Positions 14,288 through 21,743 of a DNA stretch of 64,000 bases are shown here, piece by piece (position 1 is the stretch's first letter; each line of letters begins with the position of its first letter). This DNA is from Gp6-AA40 sp036407095. Lineage in GTDB: Bacteria; Acidobacteriota; Vicinamibacteria; Vicinamibacterales; UBA2999. The position numbers and the translations under genes were made by a program. A model generated the notes under the pieces. The model was given only the letters and a program-made list of their open reading frames with translations. It was not told the origin of the DNA and did no database searches. The stretch covers positions 11,412 through 75,411 of the forward strand of contig DASWZV010000151.1 of NCBI GenBank assembly GCA_036407095.1. The letters run 5' to 3'.

Positions 14288-16213
14288 CTAGTGAATCACT
14301 TCTGCCTTCGATCCAAACCCCGTGCGCGGCCCTTTGTTGTCCCGTTCGAGCACGCGATCGGAGTTTGCGATCGAGAAGCCAGACTCGTAGACGAGCTGAG
14401 CGATCCTGGCCATCTTCGGAAAGACGATCTTGTCGACCGTGTCTGTGACCTTGTGATAGTCCGGGTGAAGGCCGGTCGTGAAGAACGTGATCGGAATGCC
14501 CTTGCCGGCGTAGCTGTAGTGATCGCTTCGCGTGTAGACGCTCTCGGGATCGAGCGGATCGTTGAGCTCGTAATCGAGAGTCAACGGCTTGGGCATGGCC
14601 GCGTTGGTCTTGACGATCAGGTTGTGGAGGTCAGTGCTGATGCGATCGGCGCCCACGATGAAGACGGAGTTGGTGTAGTCGCCTTCGATGTTGTTGCAAT
14701 CATCGCGGCCGACCATGTCCATGTTGAGCACGGCCTGCACTTTGTCGAGCGCCACGACGGGAAAGTCGGCGTTGAAGCGCGAGCCTTGCAGGCCGGCTTC
14801 CTCGCCGGCGTGCCAGACGAACACGACCGATCGCTTCGGTTTCGGTCCAGCGGCAAACGCTTTGGCGATTGCCAGCAGCGCCGTCGATCCGGATCCATCA
14901 TCGTCGGCTCCGTTGTTGATGATGTCGCGCTGATCGAAGGGCAGTGGTACTGGCGTACCGCGTCCGCTCGCGCCGTCGGAGCCTGCCGTCGCCGCGGCAG
15001 GCGCACCTCTTCCACGTCCGGGATTCTGTACGACCTTGCCGGCCGCCTTGACTGCTGCCTGCGACGCCTCGCCTCGCGTACGGCAGCTCGTCATCGTGGG
15101 CAGTGCCCCCGTGCCGGTCTGGCTGTACCCGATGTGATCGAGGTGTGCGCCGAACATGACGTAGGTGTCTTTCAACTTGGGATCGGTGCCCTCGATCGCG
15201 CCGACGACGTTGCGGGTGCGCTGCTCGGACATCGGCTCGAACGTGTTGTCGACGGCGATCGTGATCGACGCGGGCAGCGACATCGGGGAGAGCCGCTCGC
15301 CCTTGGCCGCTTTGGCCTTGAGATCGTCGAACCCGCCCGAGCTGCCGTCGAACAAGGCGGCGAAGAACGTCTCGTCGCCGGTGATCTGCGGCGGCACGGG
15401 CGCATCGACGCGCAGCACAGTGGTGAAGTCCGGAGGAGGCGCGGCGCCTCGACCCCGCGCGCCGGCGCCTCGGCCGCGGCCCTGTAACTGCGCCTGAGCC
15501 TGCTGCAGCGCCTCGGTCGCTTTTTGCAGCGCGTCCTGCGCCTGCGTGACGGCGCGCTCCGCGTCGGTCGGGTTCGGTGCCGGCGTAAATCCGATCGCTG
15601 CTGCTGCGTGGTAGGTGTTGATCGCGACACCCGCGCCGCCGCGTCCACCCGGCGCGCCACGTCCAGCACCAGCCGCGATCACCTGTGGGCTGGGCAGCAT
15701 CCAGACTACGAGCTTGTCCTTCACGTCGCGATCACGCAGGTCCGCGGCCTGCCCGTAGCCGATGAACTCGGCGCCGGTGAAGGTGAGCGTTCGTTTGCCG
15801 CCCGGACCGGCGACGAACGTCACGTGATCGCCGTGCTTGAAGGTCGTGGACTTTCCGCTCGCGCTGACGACCGTGACCGACGAATTGCGCGTGATCTTGT
15901 AGCCGCGAAGCCTGACACTCTCGAAGTACGAGCCGCCATCACCGAGAGGCTTCACCCCCCACGACTTCAGACGGTCGGCGACGTACGAGGCTGCAAGCCC
16001 GTACCCTTCAGTGAAGACCTGGCGCCCCTGGAGTTCGTCGGAGGCAAGATAGGTGAGCCACTCCTTCAAGTCCGCCGGGTTGATCTGCGCGTACTTGATT
16101 CCCTTGGACGGTTCCGGCGCCTGCGCGAGCAGCGTGCCGCCCACAGCACACGCGAAGACCATCGCCGATGACACCGTGAGCTGCAGGATACGTGGAATCT
16201 CGACGCGCTTCAT
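14288..16213 (-). CDS. Exported M28-family zinc peptidase with PA-domain insert
   Basis: 641 residues. Signal peptide about 1-30 (GGTLLAQ). Catalytic M28 domain motifs are present: GAHLDHIGY (metal His/Asp), NNGADDDGSGSTALL (bridging Asp), WHAGEEAGLQGS (catalytic and metal Glu), NMDMVGRDD and the C-terminal GLHPDYH (metal His). Between about residues 105 and 300 lies a protease-associated-like domain interrupted by an Ala/Gln coiled-coil segment (AVTQAQDALQKATEALQQAQ) and an Arg/Gly stretch (GRGRGAGARGRGAA). Members are aminopeptidases or carboxypeptidases acting outside the cytoplasm, probably for peptide nutrition. Upstream is the L3 inverted repeat. Confidence in the fold is high, in specificity low. 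Confidence 0.9.
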   Translation of the reverse strand: MKRVEIPRILQLTVSSAMVFACAVGGTLLAQAPEPSKGIKYAQINPADLKEWLTYLASDELQGRQVFTEGYGLAASYVADRLKSWGVKPLGDGGSYFESVRLRGYKITRNSSVTVVSASGKSTTFKHGDHVTFVAGPGGKRTLTFTGAEFIGYGQAADLRDRDVKDKLVVWMLPSPQVIAAGAGRGAPGGRGGAGVAINTYHAAAAIGFTPAPNPTDAERAVTQAQDALQKATEALQQAQAQLQGRGRGAGARGRGAAPPPDFTTVLRVDAPVPPQITGDETFFAALFDGSSGGFDDLKAKAAKGERLSPMSLPASITIAVDNTFEPMSEQRTRNVVGAIEGTDPKLKDTYVMFGAHLDHIGYSQTGTGALPTMTSCRTRGEASQAAVKAAGKVVQNPGRGRGAPAAATAGSDGASGRGTPVPLPFDQRDIINNGADDDGSGSTALLAIAKAFAAGPKPKRSVVFVWHAGEEAGLQGSRFNADFPVVALDKVQAVLNMDMVGRDDCNNIEGDYTNSVFIVGADRISTDLHNLIVKTNAAMPKPLTLDYELNDPLDPESVYTRSDHYSYAGKGIPITFFTTGLHPDYHKVTDTVDKIVFPKMARIAQLVYESGFSIANSDRVLERDNKGPRTGFGSKAEVIH

Positions 16214-16264
16214 AGCGATGATTCTATGCCGGGTGAGGAGGAAGCGGAGGGAGCGGAGACAAGA

Positions 16265-16475
16265 TCACGCAGAGATCGCAAAGGCGCAGAGAACGCAGAG
16301 AGCGACGGGTGGCCCGCGCGGTGCGCGGGTGGATCGAGAGGAAGGCGCGAAAACGAGCGCCTCATGATTCGGGTGGCGTTCGTTTTCGCACCTTCCTCTC
16401 GATCCATCCGCCGGCCGGAGGCCGGCGACCACCCGTCGCCTCCGCGATCCCTGCTCCTCGGCGATCTCTGCGTGA
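16265..16475. repeat. L3: 211-bp inverted repeat with CGCAGAG-type ends
   Basis: The whole segment is an imperfect palindrome. Outer arms begin TCACGCAGAGATCG and end CGATCTCTGCGTGA. Middle arms share GCGACGGGTGG / CCACCCGTCGC. Inner arms at 16331-16361 and 16374-16405 share GGATCGAGAGGAAGG and GCGAAAACGA with their complements. Short internal hairpins (CGCGCGGTGCGCG, GCCGGCCGGAGGCCGGC) sit in the arms and differ between sides. No coding potential is credible. Confidence 0.8.
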
Positions 16476-16606
16476 AAATCACAACTGGCGTAAACTAACC
16501 ACGTACCTAGCGGGGTCCCGCTCAACGAGAAGGAGCCCCTACCTGCGCGCCCGTTCTCGCCGGGCACGTGGACGTAGGCATCACGCGAACACACAGGACG
16601 TGTGCG

Positions 16607-17008
16607 ATGCCTCACCACCTGACCAAACTCATTCCCAATCTGATTGTTTCTGACGTCGATCGTTCGATCGCGTTCTATCGCGATGTGCTCGGCTTCGTCG
16701 TTCAGGCGACGGTGCCGGACGGCTCGCCGTATGTCTTTGCCATCGTTCAGTCTGACGGCGTGGAGATCTATCTCAACGCCCCCGAGCCGGCTGTGGCCGA
16801 GTATCCGGCGTTCAAGGGCCGCCCCATCGGCGGCACGTTGACGCTCTTCATCCATGTCGACGATGTGCGTCGGGCGCATGAAGGGCTGAAGGACAAGGTC
16901 ACGATCGTGATGCCGTTGGAGACGAAATGGTACGGTGTCACCGAGTTCGCCTTCACCGATCCGGACGGATACGTCATCACGTTCGCGCAGCAGGAAACAA
17001 GAGCATAA
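16607..17008 (+). CDS. VOC-family (glyoxalase/bleomycin-resistance fold) protein
   Basis: 133 residues from the ATG at 16607, giving the usual start LTKLIPNLIVSDVDRSIAFY. The beta-alpha-beta-beta-beta repeats of the vicinal oxygen chelate fold are seen: FYRDVLGFVV (about 21-30), DGVEIYLN (Glu metal ligand), LFIHVDDVRRAHEGL (His ligand), and EFAFTDPDGYVITFAQ (C-terminal Glu region). Members include glyoxalases, dioxygenases and drug-binding proteins; this short single-domain form cannot be assigned a substrate. It is followed after 23 bp by a secreted-protein gene in the same direction. Confidence 0.85.
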   Translation: MPHHLTKLIPNLIVSDVDRSIAFYRDVLGFVVQATVPDGSPYVFAIVQSDGVEIYLNAPEPAVAEYPAFKGRPIGGTLTLFIHVDDVRRAHEGLKDKVTIVMPLETKWYGVTEFAFTDPDGYVITFAQQETRA

Positions 17009-17031
17009 TGAGCGGTTGAAAGGGGCCAATC

Positions 17032-18015
17032 ATGCGCACGCGCGTCCTCGCAGTCGCTATCGCGCTCGTCGTCGCGCTCGGGTCGATTGGCCTCGCTCAA
17101 TCCTCGAAGGCACGCCCTTCGGCGTCAGCGTCCGGCGCACGCGGCTATACGCCGGCGCGCACGCCGTGGGGCGATCCCGATCTGCAGGGGACGTTCACCA
17201 ATTCCAACGAGTACGCCACGCCGCTCGAGCGGCCCGCGAGGTTTGCGGGGCGCACGCTGAACGACATTACCGACAAAGAGCTGGCCTCGATCAGGGAAGG
17301 CGCCGAGCAGGAGGCGATTGCGGGCCTTGCGCCCGGCCCGCGCGGCCCCGATTACTGGTGGCTCGAGAATCTGAATCTCTCGAAGCGCGCGCAGGCCTGG
17401 TCGGTCCTCGATCCGCCTGACGGGCGCATTCCCGCGCTCACCCCGCAGGCGCGCGCACGCGGGGCCGGTCCGGCGCGTACGAGCTTCATGGGCGGGCCGT
17501 TCAACGGCCCCTCCGATTTCGGCATGCTCGAGCGTTGCATCTCGCGCGGCGTGCCCGGGTCGATGATCCCGGTGATGTACGGCAACAACTACGAGATCGT
17601 GCAGACGCCTGGCTTCGTGGTGATCACGTACGAGATCATCCACGAGGCGCGCATCATCCCGCTCGATGGACGACCTCACGTCGGTGCCGGCGTGCGATCG
17701 CACATGGGTGATGCGCGCGGCCACTGGGAAGGCAACACGCTCGTCGTCGAGACCACCAACTTCACTGCCGCCTCCGCCTATCGAGGCGCCAACCCCGACA
17801 CGCTGCGCGTCACCGAGCGCTTCGTGCGCGTCGCGCCCGACACGATCGCCTGGAGTGCGACGCTCGACGATCCCGATACGTGGACGCGGCCCTGGACGAT
17901 CGCGATGCCGTTGACGCTCGACACACAGCCGCTGCTGCCGTTCGAGTGTCATGAACATAACTACGGGCTGGCCAATATCCTCCGGGCCGCCCGAGCGGCG
18001 GAGAAGGGCAAGTAG
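17032..18015 (+). CDS. Exported Trp-rich protein of unknown function, copy 1
   Basis: 327 residues. Signal peptide about 1-22 (SIGLAQ). The mature protein has PWGDPDLQGTFTN near residue 43, DYWWLENLNLSKRAQAW, and the recognisable family segment ARIIPLDGRPH...GDARGHWEGNTLVVETTNF (about 205-245), ending with FECHEHNYGLANIL. The HWEGNTLVVETTNF-type motif recurs in the two secreted proteins at 18946-19746 and 20708-21628, so the three are distant relatives. Such proteins are abundant in soil acidobacteria and have no proven activity. The stop codon lies in AAGTAGGG, at the edge of the hairpin array. Confidence 0.75.
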   Translation: MRTRVLAVAIALVVALGSIGLAQSSKARPSASASGARGYTPARTPWGDPDLQGTFTNSNEYATPLERPARFAGRTLNDITDKELASIREGAEQEAIAGLAPGPRGPDYWWLENLNLSKRAQAWSVLDPPDGRIPALTPQARARGAGPARTSFMGGPFNGPSDFGMLERCISRGVPGSMIPVMYGNNYEIVQTPGFVVITYEIIHEARIIPLDGRPHVGAGVRSHMGDARGHWEGNTLVVETTNFTAASAYRGANPDTLRVTERFVRVAPDTIAWSATLDDPDTWTRPWTIAMPLTLDTQPLLPFECHEHNYGLANILRAARAAEKGK

Positions 18016-18020
18016 GGTAA

Positions 18021-18256
18021 ACAGGGCCCGGCCCCTTGCGGGGCCGGGTGGGGCGAGCCCTTCGGGCTCGTTGGGCCGGCGGTTTGTGCCGGTGGGGCGG
18101 CGGAAAAGGCCGCCCCTTCGGGGCGGTAGGGCCGGCCCTTTCGGGGGCAGGTAGGGCGGCGCCCTTCGGGCGCCGTGGGGCCGCTTTGGGGTGGGGCCGG
18201 CGCTCGCGCCGGTGGGCATCTTTGGGGGAGGTGAGAGGCGCGGCTTCGCCGCGTGG
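18021..18256. repeat. Array of at least seven GC-rich hairpins
   Basis: Consecutive palindromes of different sequence but similar size are separated by short G-rich spacers (TGGGG, TAGGG). Examples: CCCGGCCCC-TTGC-GGGGCCGGG (18027-18048), CGAGCCC-TTC-GGGCTCG (18054-18070), CCGCCCC-TTC-GGGGCGG (18110-18126), CGGCGCCC-TTC-GGGCGCCG (18157-18175), CCGGCGCTCGCGCCGG (18197-18212), CGCGGC-TTC-GCCGCG (18240-18254). Most have TTC(G) loops. No coding sequence is credible in the gap to 18299. Confidence 0.85.
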
Positions 18257-18299
18257 GTAAACGACACCCAATATCGGGTAGGCACGACCCGATTGAATC

Positions 18300-18671
18300 T
18301 CAGATCGTCCGTCCTACTTTTGCGGCTCTGACGTATCCAGCGAGTGCCCCGCCGACGCCTCGAATCGAGAGCTCGAGCTCTCTGAACCGAACCTCGTTGA
18401 TGTAGCCAAGTCGTTTGGCGACGTGAACGCAGTAGCCGACTTCCGCCAGCGAAGACCTCGAAGTGTTCAGAAACTGAAGCTTTTCGCGCTTGTGTTCTCG
18501 GGCTGATCTTTCAACGACGTTCGCAGCAACTGAGTATGCGGCGCGTCGCGTCTGCGGCCCGAGCTCGTAACGCTCGAACGAAGGAAACGCTTTGAGCGTG
18601 AGCTTGTGGAGATCGATGAAGAGATCGTCCGCTCGTTGCCAGACGACAAGTGAGTGGTGTGGGAGAGTCAT
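18300..18671 (-). CDS. Four-helix-bundle protein (23S rRNA intervening-sequence family)
   Basis: 123 residues matching the family first seen inside 23S rRNA intervening sequences and related to the accessory protein of diversity-generating retroelements. Cues: HSLVVWQRADDLFIDLHKLT at the N-terminus, AYSVAANVVERSAREHKREKLQFL (about 50-72; the usual form is a NIAEG-like turn) and SLAEVGYCVHVAKRLGYI (about 80-97). Four amphipathic helices are predicted; the protein probably forms a pentamer and binds nucleic acid. It stands alone between a GC-hairpin array (18021-18256) and a second hairpin-rich stretch plus heptamer repeats (18690-18945), a context that suggests association with repeat elements. 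Confidence 0.85.
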   Translation of the reverse strand: MTLPHHSLVVWQRADDLFIDLHKLTLKAFPSFERYELGPQTRRAAYSVAANVVERSAREHKREKLQFLNTSRSSLAEVGYCVHVAKRLGYINEVRFRELELSIRGVGGALAGYVRAAKVGRTI

Positions 18672-18689
18672 GCCCCGTCATTGAGCAAG

Positions 18690-18795
18690 ACCGTTGCCCA
18701 CGCGCGCGAAGCGCCCGCGACACGCGCACGAGGGCGCGCCCCACCGGCGCGAAGCGCCGGCCCCACTCGCCCGAGCGGCCGAGCGCGACGCGCCC
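18690..18795. repeat. Second GC-rich hairpin stretch beside the four-helix-bundle gene
   Basis: Short palindromes GCGCGCGAAGCGCCCGC-like (18695-18720), CCGGCGCGAAGCGCCGG (18739-18755) and a CGAGCGGCCGAGCG-like run lie upstream of the four-helix-bundle start. The loops are GAAG, similar in style to the array on the other side of the gene, read on the opposite strand. Confidence 0.55.
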
Positions 18796-18860
18796 GGCAC
18801 GTTTCAGGCACTCATCGGGCATCTAAGAACGCTAGTCTAGAGATCCTCGCCCCGGCTGTT

Positions 18861-18945
18861 CACACCTACACCTACACGTACACCTATCACCTAACCCTTT
18901 TGACCTTACCTTTGCCCTTTGACTTTTGACCTTTGACCTACGGAC
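18861..18945 (-). repeat. GTCAAAG heptamer run plus ACCTAC-type repeat, second copy
   Basis: On the plus strand: several units of ACACCTAC, then CCTTTTGACC, ACCTTTGCCC, TTTGACTTTTGACCTTTGAC. On the minus strand it begins at the stop codon of the following gene (TAGGTCCGTAGGTCAAAGG). It is the same composite as at 6341-6407, also placed directly after a stop codon in the sense direction. Confidence 0.7.
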
Positions 18946-19746
18946 CTATCTGACCGAGCAAGCCGTGGGAGCCCACCCGGTCGCATCGCTTTGTTTCTTG
19001 AAGTTCGTACTGGTCACGAACGGCGTGGTCAACGACTGCGGATCCTCGACGATCGTCGTCACCACGAACCACGTCGATCCATCTTTCTCGTTGGAGAGAT
19101 CGAAGTACTCACGCAGCACCGTGCTCTCGCTGTAAGGCGCGCCGTTCTTTCGCAGGTACCCCGGCTTCAGGTTCGTCGTCACGACTTCGAGCGATCGTCC
19201 TCGCGTGCCCTCGCGGGGGTTGAGGGCGATCGGCAGGAAGTCGGGTGGGCCCGAGCCGCGCTGCGGCTGCTCCCACTGCGCACTCGAATACCCTTGCCAT
19301 GAAGGCGCGAGGCCCGTGGCCGGTTTGCCGCCGAAATGCAGCAGGCGCGTCTGCGTGCCTTGATCGGTATCGATGCGAAGCGTGGTGTCATCGTCCCACG
19401 TGATGTGCAGTCGTCCGGGCATCCGCATGAGGCCTGCCGCTCCGTACGCCTTGCACTGGTTGCCCTCGGCTTCGTCTTTCGCGGGGTCCCACGCCTGGCC
19501 GATCTTGCGGGCGGCAGCGTTCAGAGGCACGCCGGAGAAATCGCCGCGCGCCGGCGTCACCATGCGCCAGCGCCAGTCCTCGGTCACGACCGACACCCAG
19601 TAGCCGGTGAAATCGACAGGTGCGGCGGCCTTCGGCGTCGGCGGTGGTCCGCCCCGCCCGCCGCGTCCACCGGGCGGGCCTTGAGCCGTGAGTGTCGTTA
19701 CGCATACGAGCACGACCGCGATGAACAGCGCTACGGCTCGCGTCAC
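18946..19746 (-). CDS. Exported Trp-rich protein of unknown function, copy 2
   Basis: 266 residues. Signal peptide about 1-21 (TTLTAQG), followed by a Gly/Arg/Pro-rich linker (PPGGRGGRGGPPP). The mature part starts DFTGYWVSVVTEDWRWRM and shares with copy 3 the order: FSGVPLNAAARKIGQAWDP, MRMPGRLHITWDDD, GYSSAQWE, VVTTNLKPGYLRKNGAPYSE. Two Cys (one in GNQCKAYG, one in the C-terminal TACSV) may pair. The start overlaps the stop of the metallo-beta-lactamase gene by 4 bp, so it is the third gene of a three-gene operon. Function unknown; exported with its operon partners. Confidence 0.75.
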   Translation of the reverse strand: MTRAVALFIAVVLVCVTTLTAQGPPGGRGGRGGPPPTPKAAAPVDFTGYWVSVVTEDWRWRMVTPARGDFSGVPLNAAARKIGQAWDPAKDEAEGNQCKAYGAAGLMRMPGRLHITWDDDTTLRIDTDQGTQTRLLHFGGKPATGLAPSWQGYSSAQWEQPQRGSGPPDFLPIALNPREGTRGRSLEVVTTNLKPGYLRKNGAPYSESTVLREYFDLSNEKDGSTWFVVTTIVEDPQSLTTPFVTSTNFKKQSDATGWAPTACSVR

Positions 19747-20711
19747 GGTTTCCTCGTCAGGCTTTTGTACACGGCTTCGACGAACGCGTCCGGTGACGAT
19801 GAGCCGCTTTGGGCGCCGTAATCTCCGTCGTAATCGCGGGACGGACGCGCGGCCTTCACCTGCTGCAGCGATTGACCTTTCTTGATGAGATCCGCGATGC
19901 GGTCGCGGACGATCGTCACCATGTCGCGATACTCGACGACCTCGGCTTCATCGCAGACGCGGCCATGTCCAGGGATGACGTAGGTGCCGCCCTCCTGGTA
20001 CTTCGCGGGCACCGTGATCTCGAGCACGCGATTGAGCGCCGCGATGACGCCGTTCACCGAGCCGCCGTTCTCGAGATCGATGACCGGATAGAGCTCGGGC
20101 GAGAACACATCGCCGACGCTGACGACGTCGGAGCCGCGAAAGTAGACGAGCGTGTCGCCATCGGTGTGTGCTGCCGGGACGTGGTGGAGGATGATTGCCT
20201 CGCCGTTCAGGAAGAAGTCGCGCGTCGGCGTGAAGTAGGTGTTCATCGGCATCGCCGCCGACGGCGTGTTCGAGTTGGCCGCGACCGCCGCGTCCATCAT
20301 GCGATTGAACGTGTTCTCGTGCGCCATGACGCGCACCGGCTGCGGGCCGCCGCCGCCCAGCTTCACCATCGCCGCATTGCCGCCGGTGTGATCGGTATGA
20401 AGATGCGTGTTGACGATCGTGTGAATGGGCTTGTCCGTAAGCGTACGAACGGCCGCGAAGATCTCGGGTGCGACCGCTGCCGTGCCCGTGTCGACGAGCA
20501 GCACACCGTCGTTGCCAATCTGCGCCGTCACGTTGCCGGCGGGCGTGACGATCATGTACACGCTCTTCTGCACTGGCAGGATGTGGACGTTGCCGCTGCC
20601 GCTTGCACTTGGCCGAGCAGTGACTGCAGGGGGAGGAACAGGCTGCCCCTGCGCTGATGCGAAAGCGAGGCCGGTTGCGATCGCGGCCACGACGAGCAAC
20701 ATCGTCCTCAT
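19743..20711 (-). CDS. Exported metallo-beta-lactamase-fold hydrolase
   Basis: 322 residues. Signal peptide about 1-20 (ASAQG). The zinc-site signature HLHTDHTGG (about 102-110) is intact. The later Asp in SVGDVFSPELYP and the final His in VIPGHGRVCD complete the binuclear site. The arrangement matches exported members that hydrolyse lactams, lactones or other esters. It lies in the middle of an operon: overlaps of 4 bp on both sides with genes for two related Trp-rich exported proteins, which suggests a shared extracellular substrate. The substrate cannot be named from the sequence. Confidence 0.85.
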   Translation of the reverse strand: MRTMLLVVAAIATGLAFASAQGQPVPPPAVTARPSASGSGNVHILPVQKSVYMIVTPAGNVTAQIGNDGVLLVDTGTAAVAPEIFAAVRTLTDKPIHTIVNTHLHTDHTGGNAAMVKLGGGGPQPVRVMAHENTFNRMMDAAVAANSNTPSAAMPMNTYFTPTRDFFLNGEAIILHHVPAAHTDGDTLVYFRGSDVVSVGDVFSPELYPVIDLENGGSVNGVIAALNRVLEITVPAKYQEGGTYVIPGHGRVCDEAEVVEYRDMVTIVRDRIADLIKKGQSLQQVKAARPSRDYDGDYGAQSGSSSPDAFVEAVYKSLTRKP

Positions 20712-21628
20712 CGGCCGGTCGGTGAGAGGCAGTCAGTGAAGCCGGTGCAGTTGCAGAAGCGCTCGCAACGATCCTTGGGCTTGTACGCGCCCATCTTCGC
20801 GCGGAATTCGGGATAGAGCGTCTCGGCGCCGCCGCGCGCGCCTTCGAGTGGGAGGGCGTACCACTGTGAGTACTCTTTCAGCCACGGATTCGTGCCGGGC
20901 AGATAGTGCGGCACCGTTCCTTCCGGCGCAGGCACTTCAGGCAGGTATTCGCACGGGAACAGCCCCGCCCGCTGCCCGGGATCGAGGAACCAGCTCTCGC
21001 TGCGCACGAGCGGCTCGGTCAGCATCACTGGGTCGTACACGATATGCGTGATCGTGAGGTAGTTGCCGTGCAGGACCCAGTGCTCGGTGAACGTCGCCTT
21101 GCCGCTGCGCGGCACGCCATTCCGGCGCAGATACGCCGGCTTCAAGTGGGTCGTCTCGATCGTCAGCATGTTGCCTTCCCACACGCCGGTCGAGAAGCCC
21201 TGGAAGGTGTGCGGCGCGTACTCGGGCGGATGCGGACGGGCATCGAGGTAGATCGTCCGCTCGTTCTCGTAAGCGCCGATATGGGTGTGGAACGCGACGA
21301 TCTTCTGAGTCGCCCGATCATAGTCGGCCCAGATGCGAAGCGGTGCCAGTCCGCGGAGCGAGTAGTCAGCCGAGTGCGGTCGGCACTGATACTCCTGGAC
21401 GACTGAGATGCGATCCGGATCCCACGATTCGGCCCGCAGACGCCCGGCTTCGCTCAGCGGCAGGCCGGTGTAGTCGCCGAGCTCCGGACCCGGTATGCGC
21501 TCGATCGTGTCCTCGTGATAGAGCGGGGCCCATTGTCCCGTGAAGTCCACTTGTGCGCGTGCCGGTGAGGGGGTGGAGAGAAAGACGATGACGGCCGCAA
21601 CGATCCCGACCGCGCGTGACAGGCCCAT
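20708..21628 (-). CDS. Exported Trp-rich protein of unknown function, copy 3
   Basis: 306 residues. Signal peptide about 1-25 (PSPARAQ). The mature protein begins VDFTGQWAPLYHEDT and shows the same modules as copy 2: YTGLPLSEAGRLRAESWDP, LAPLRIWADYD, TFQGFSTGVWEGNMLTIETT, HLKPAYLRRNGVPRS. A Cys-rich tail (CERFCNCTGFTDC) is extra and may bind metal or form disulfides. It is the first gene of the operon with the metallo-hydrolase and copy 2. Upstream is a degenerate GAAC-containing 7-nt repeat. Function unknown. Confidence 0.75.
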   Translation of the reverse strand: MGLSRAVGIVAAVIVFLSTPSPARAQVDFTGQWAPLYHEDTIERIPGPELGDYTGLPLSEAGRLRAESWDPDRISVVQEYQCRPHSADYSLRGLAPLRIWADYDRATQKIVAFHTHIGAYENERTIYLDARPHPPEYAPHTFQGFSTGVWEGNMLTIETTHLKPAYLRRNGVPRSGKATFTEHWVLHGNYLTITHIVYDPVMLTEPLVRSESWFLDPGQRAGLFPCEYLPEVPAPEGTVPHYLPGTNPWLKEYSQWYALPLEGARGGAETLYPEFRAKMGAYKPKDRCERFCNCTGFTDCLSPTGR

Positions 21629-21642
21629 GAGCCACTCCGTTG

Positions 21643-21708
21643 CCGAACGTTGAACGACGAACCGAGAACTGGAACCCGGAACTCTGATCAGCTGAACCTT
21701 GAACGGTA
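21643..21708. repeat. Degenerate 7-nt repeat with GAAC core
   Basis: GAAC recurs with a step of seven bases (CCGAACG, TTGAACG, ACGAACC, GAGAACT), then with irregular spacing (GGAACCC, GGAACTC, CTGAACC, TTGAACG). A central TGATCA palindrome is present. It lies between divergent genes and may overlap the promoters of both. Confidence 0.5.
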
Positions 21709-21743
21709 CGGGCTCATTCTACTGCTTCGCATAGAATCGCGAG

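Noticed and set aside
18021..18256. CRISPR array
   Set aside because: Units are hairpins of unlike sequence with constant short spacers, the reverse of a CRISPR pattern; no cas gene is near.
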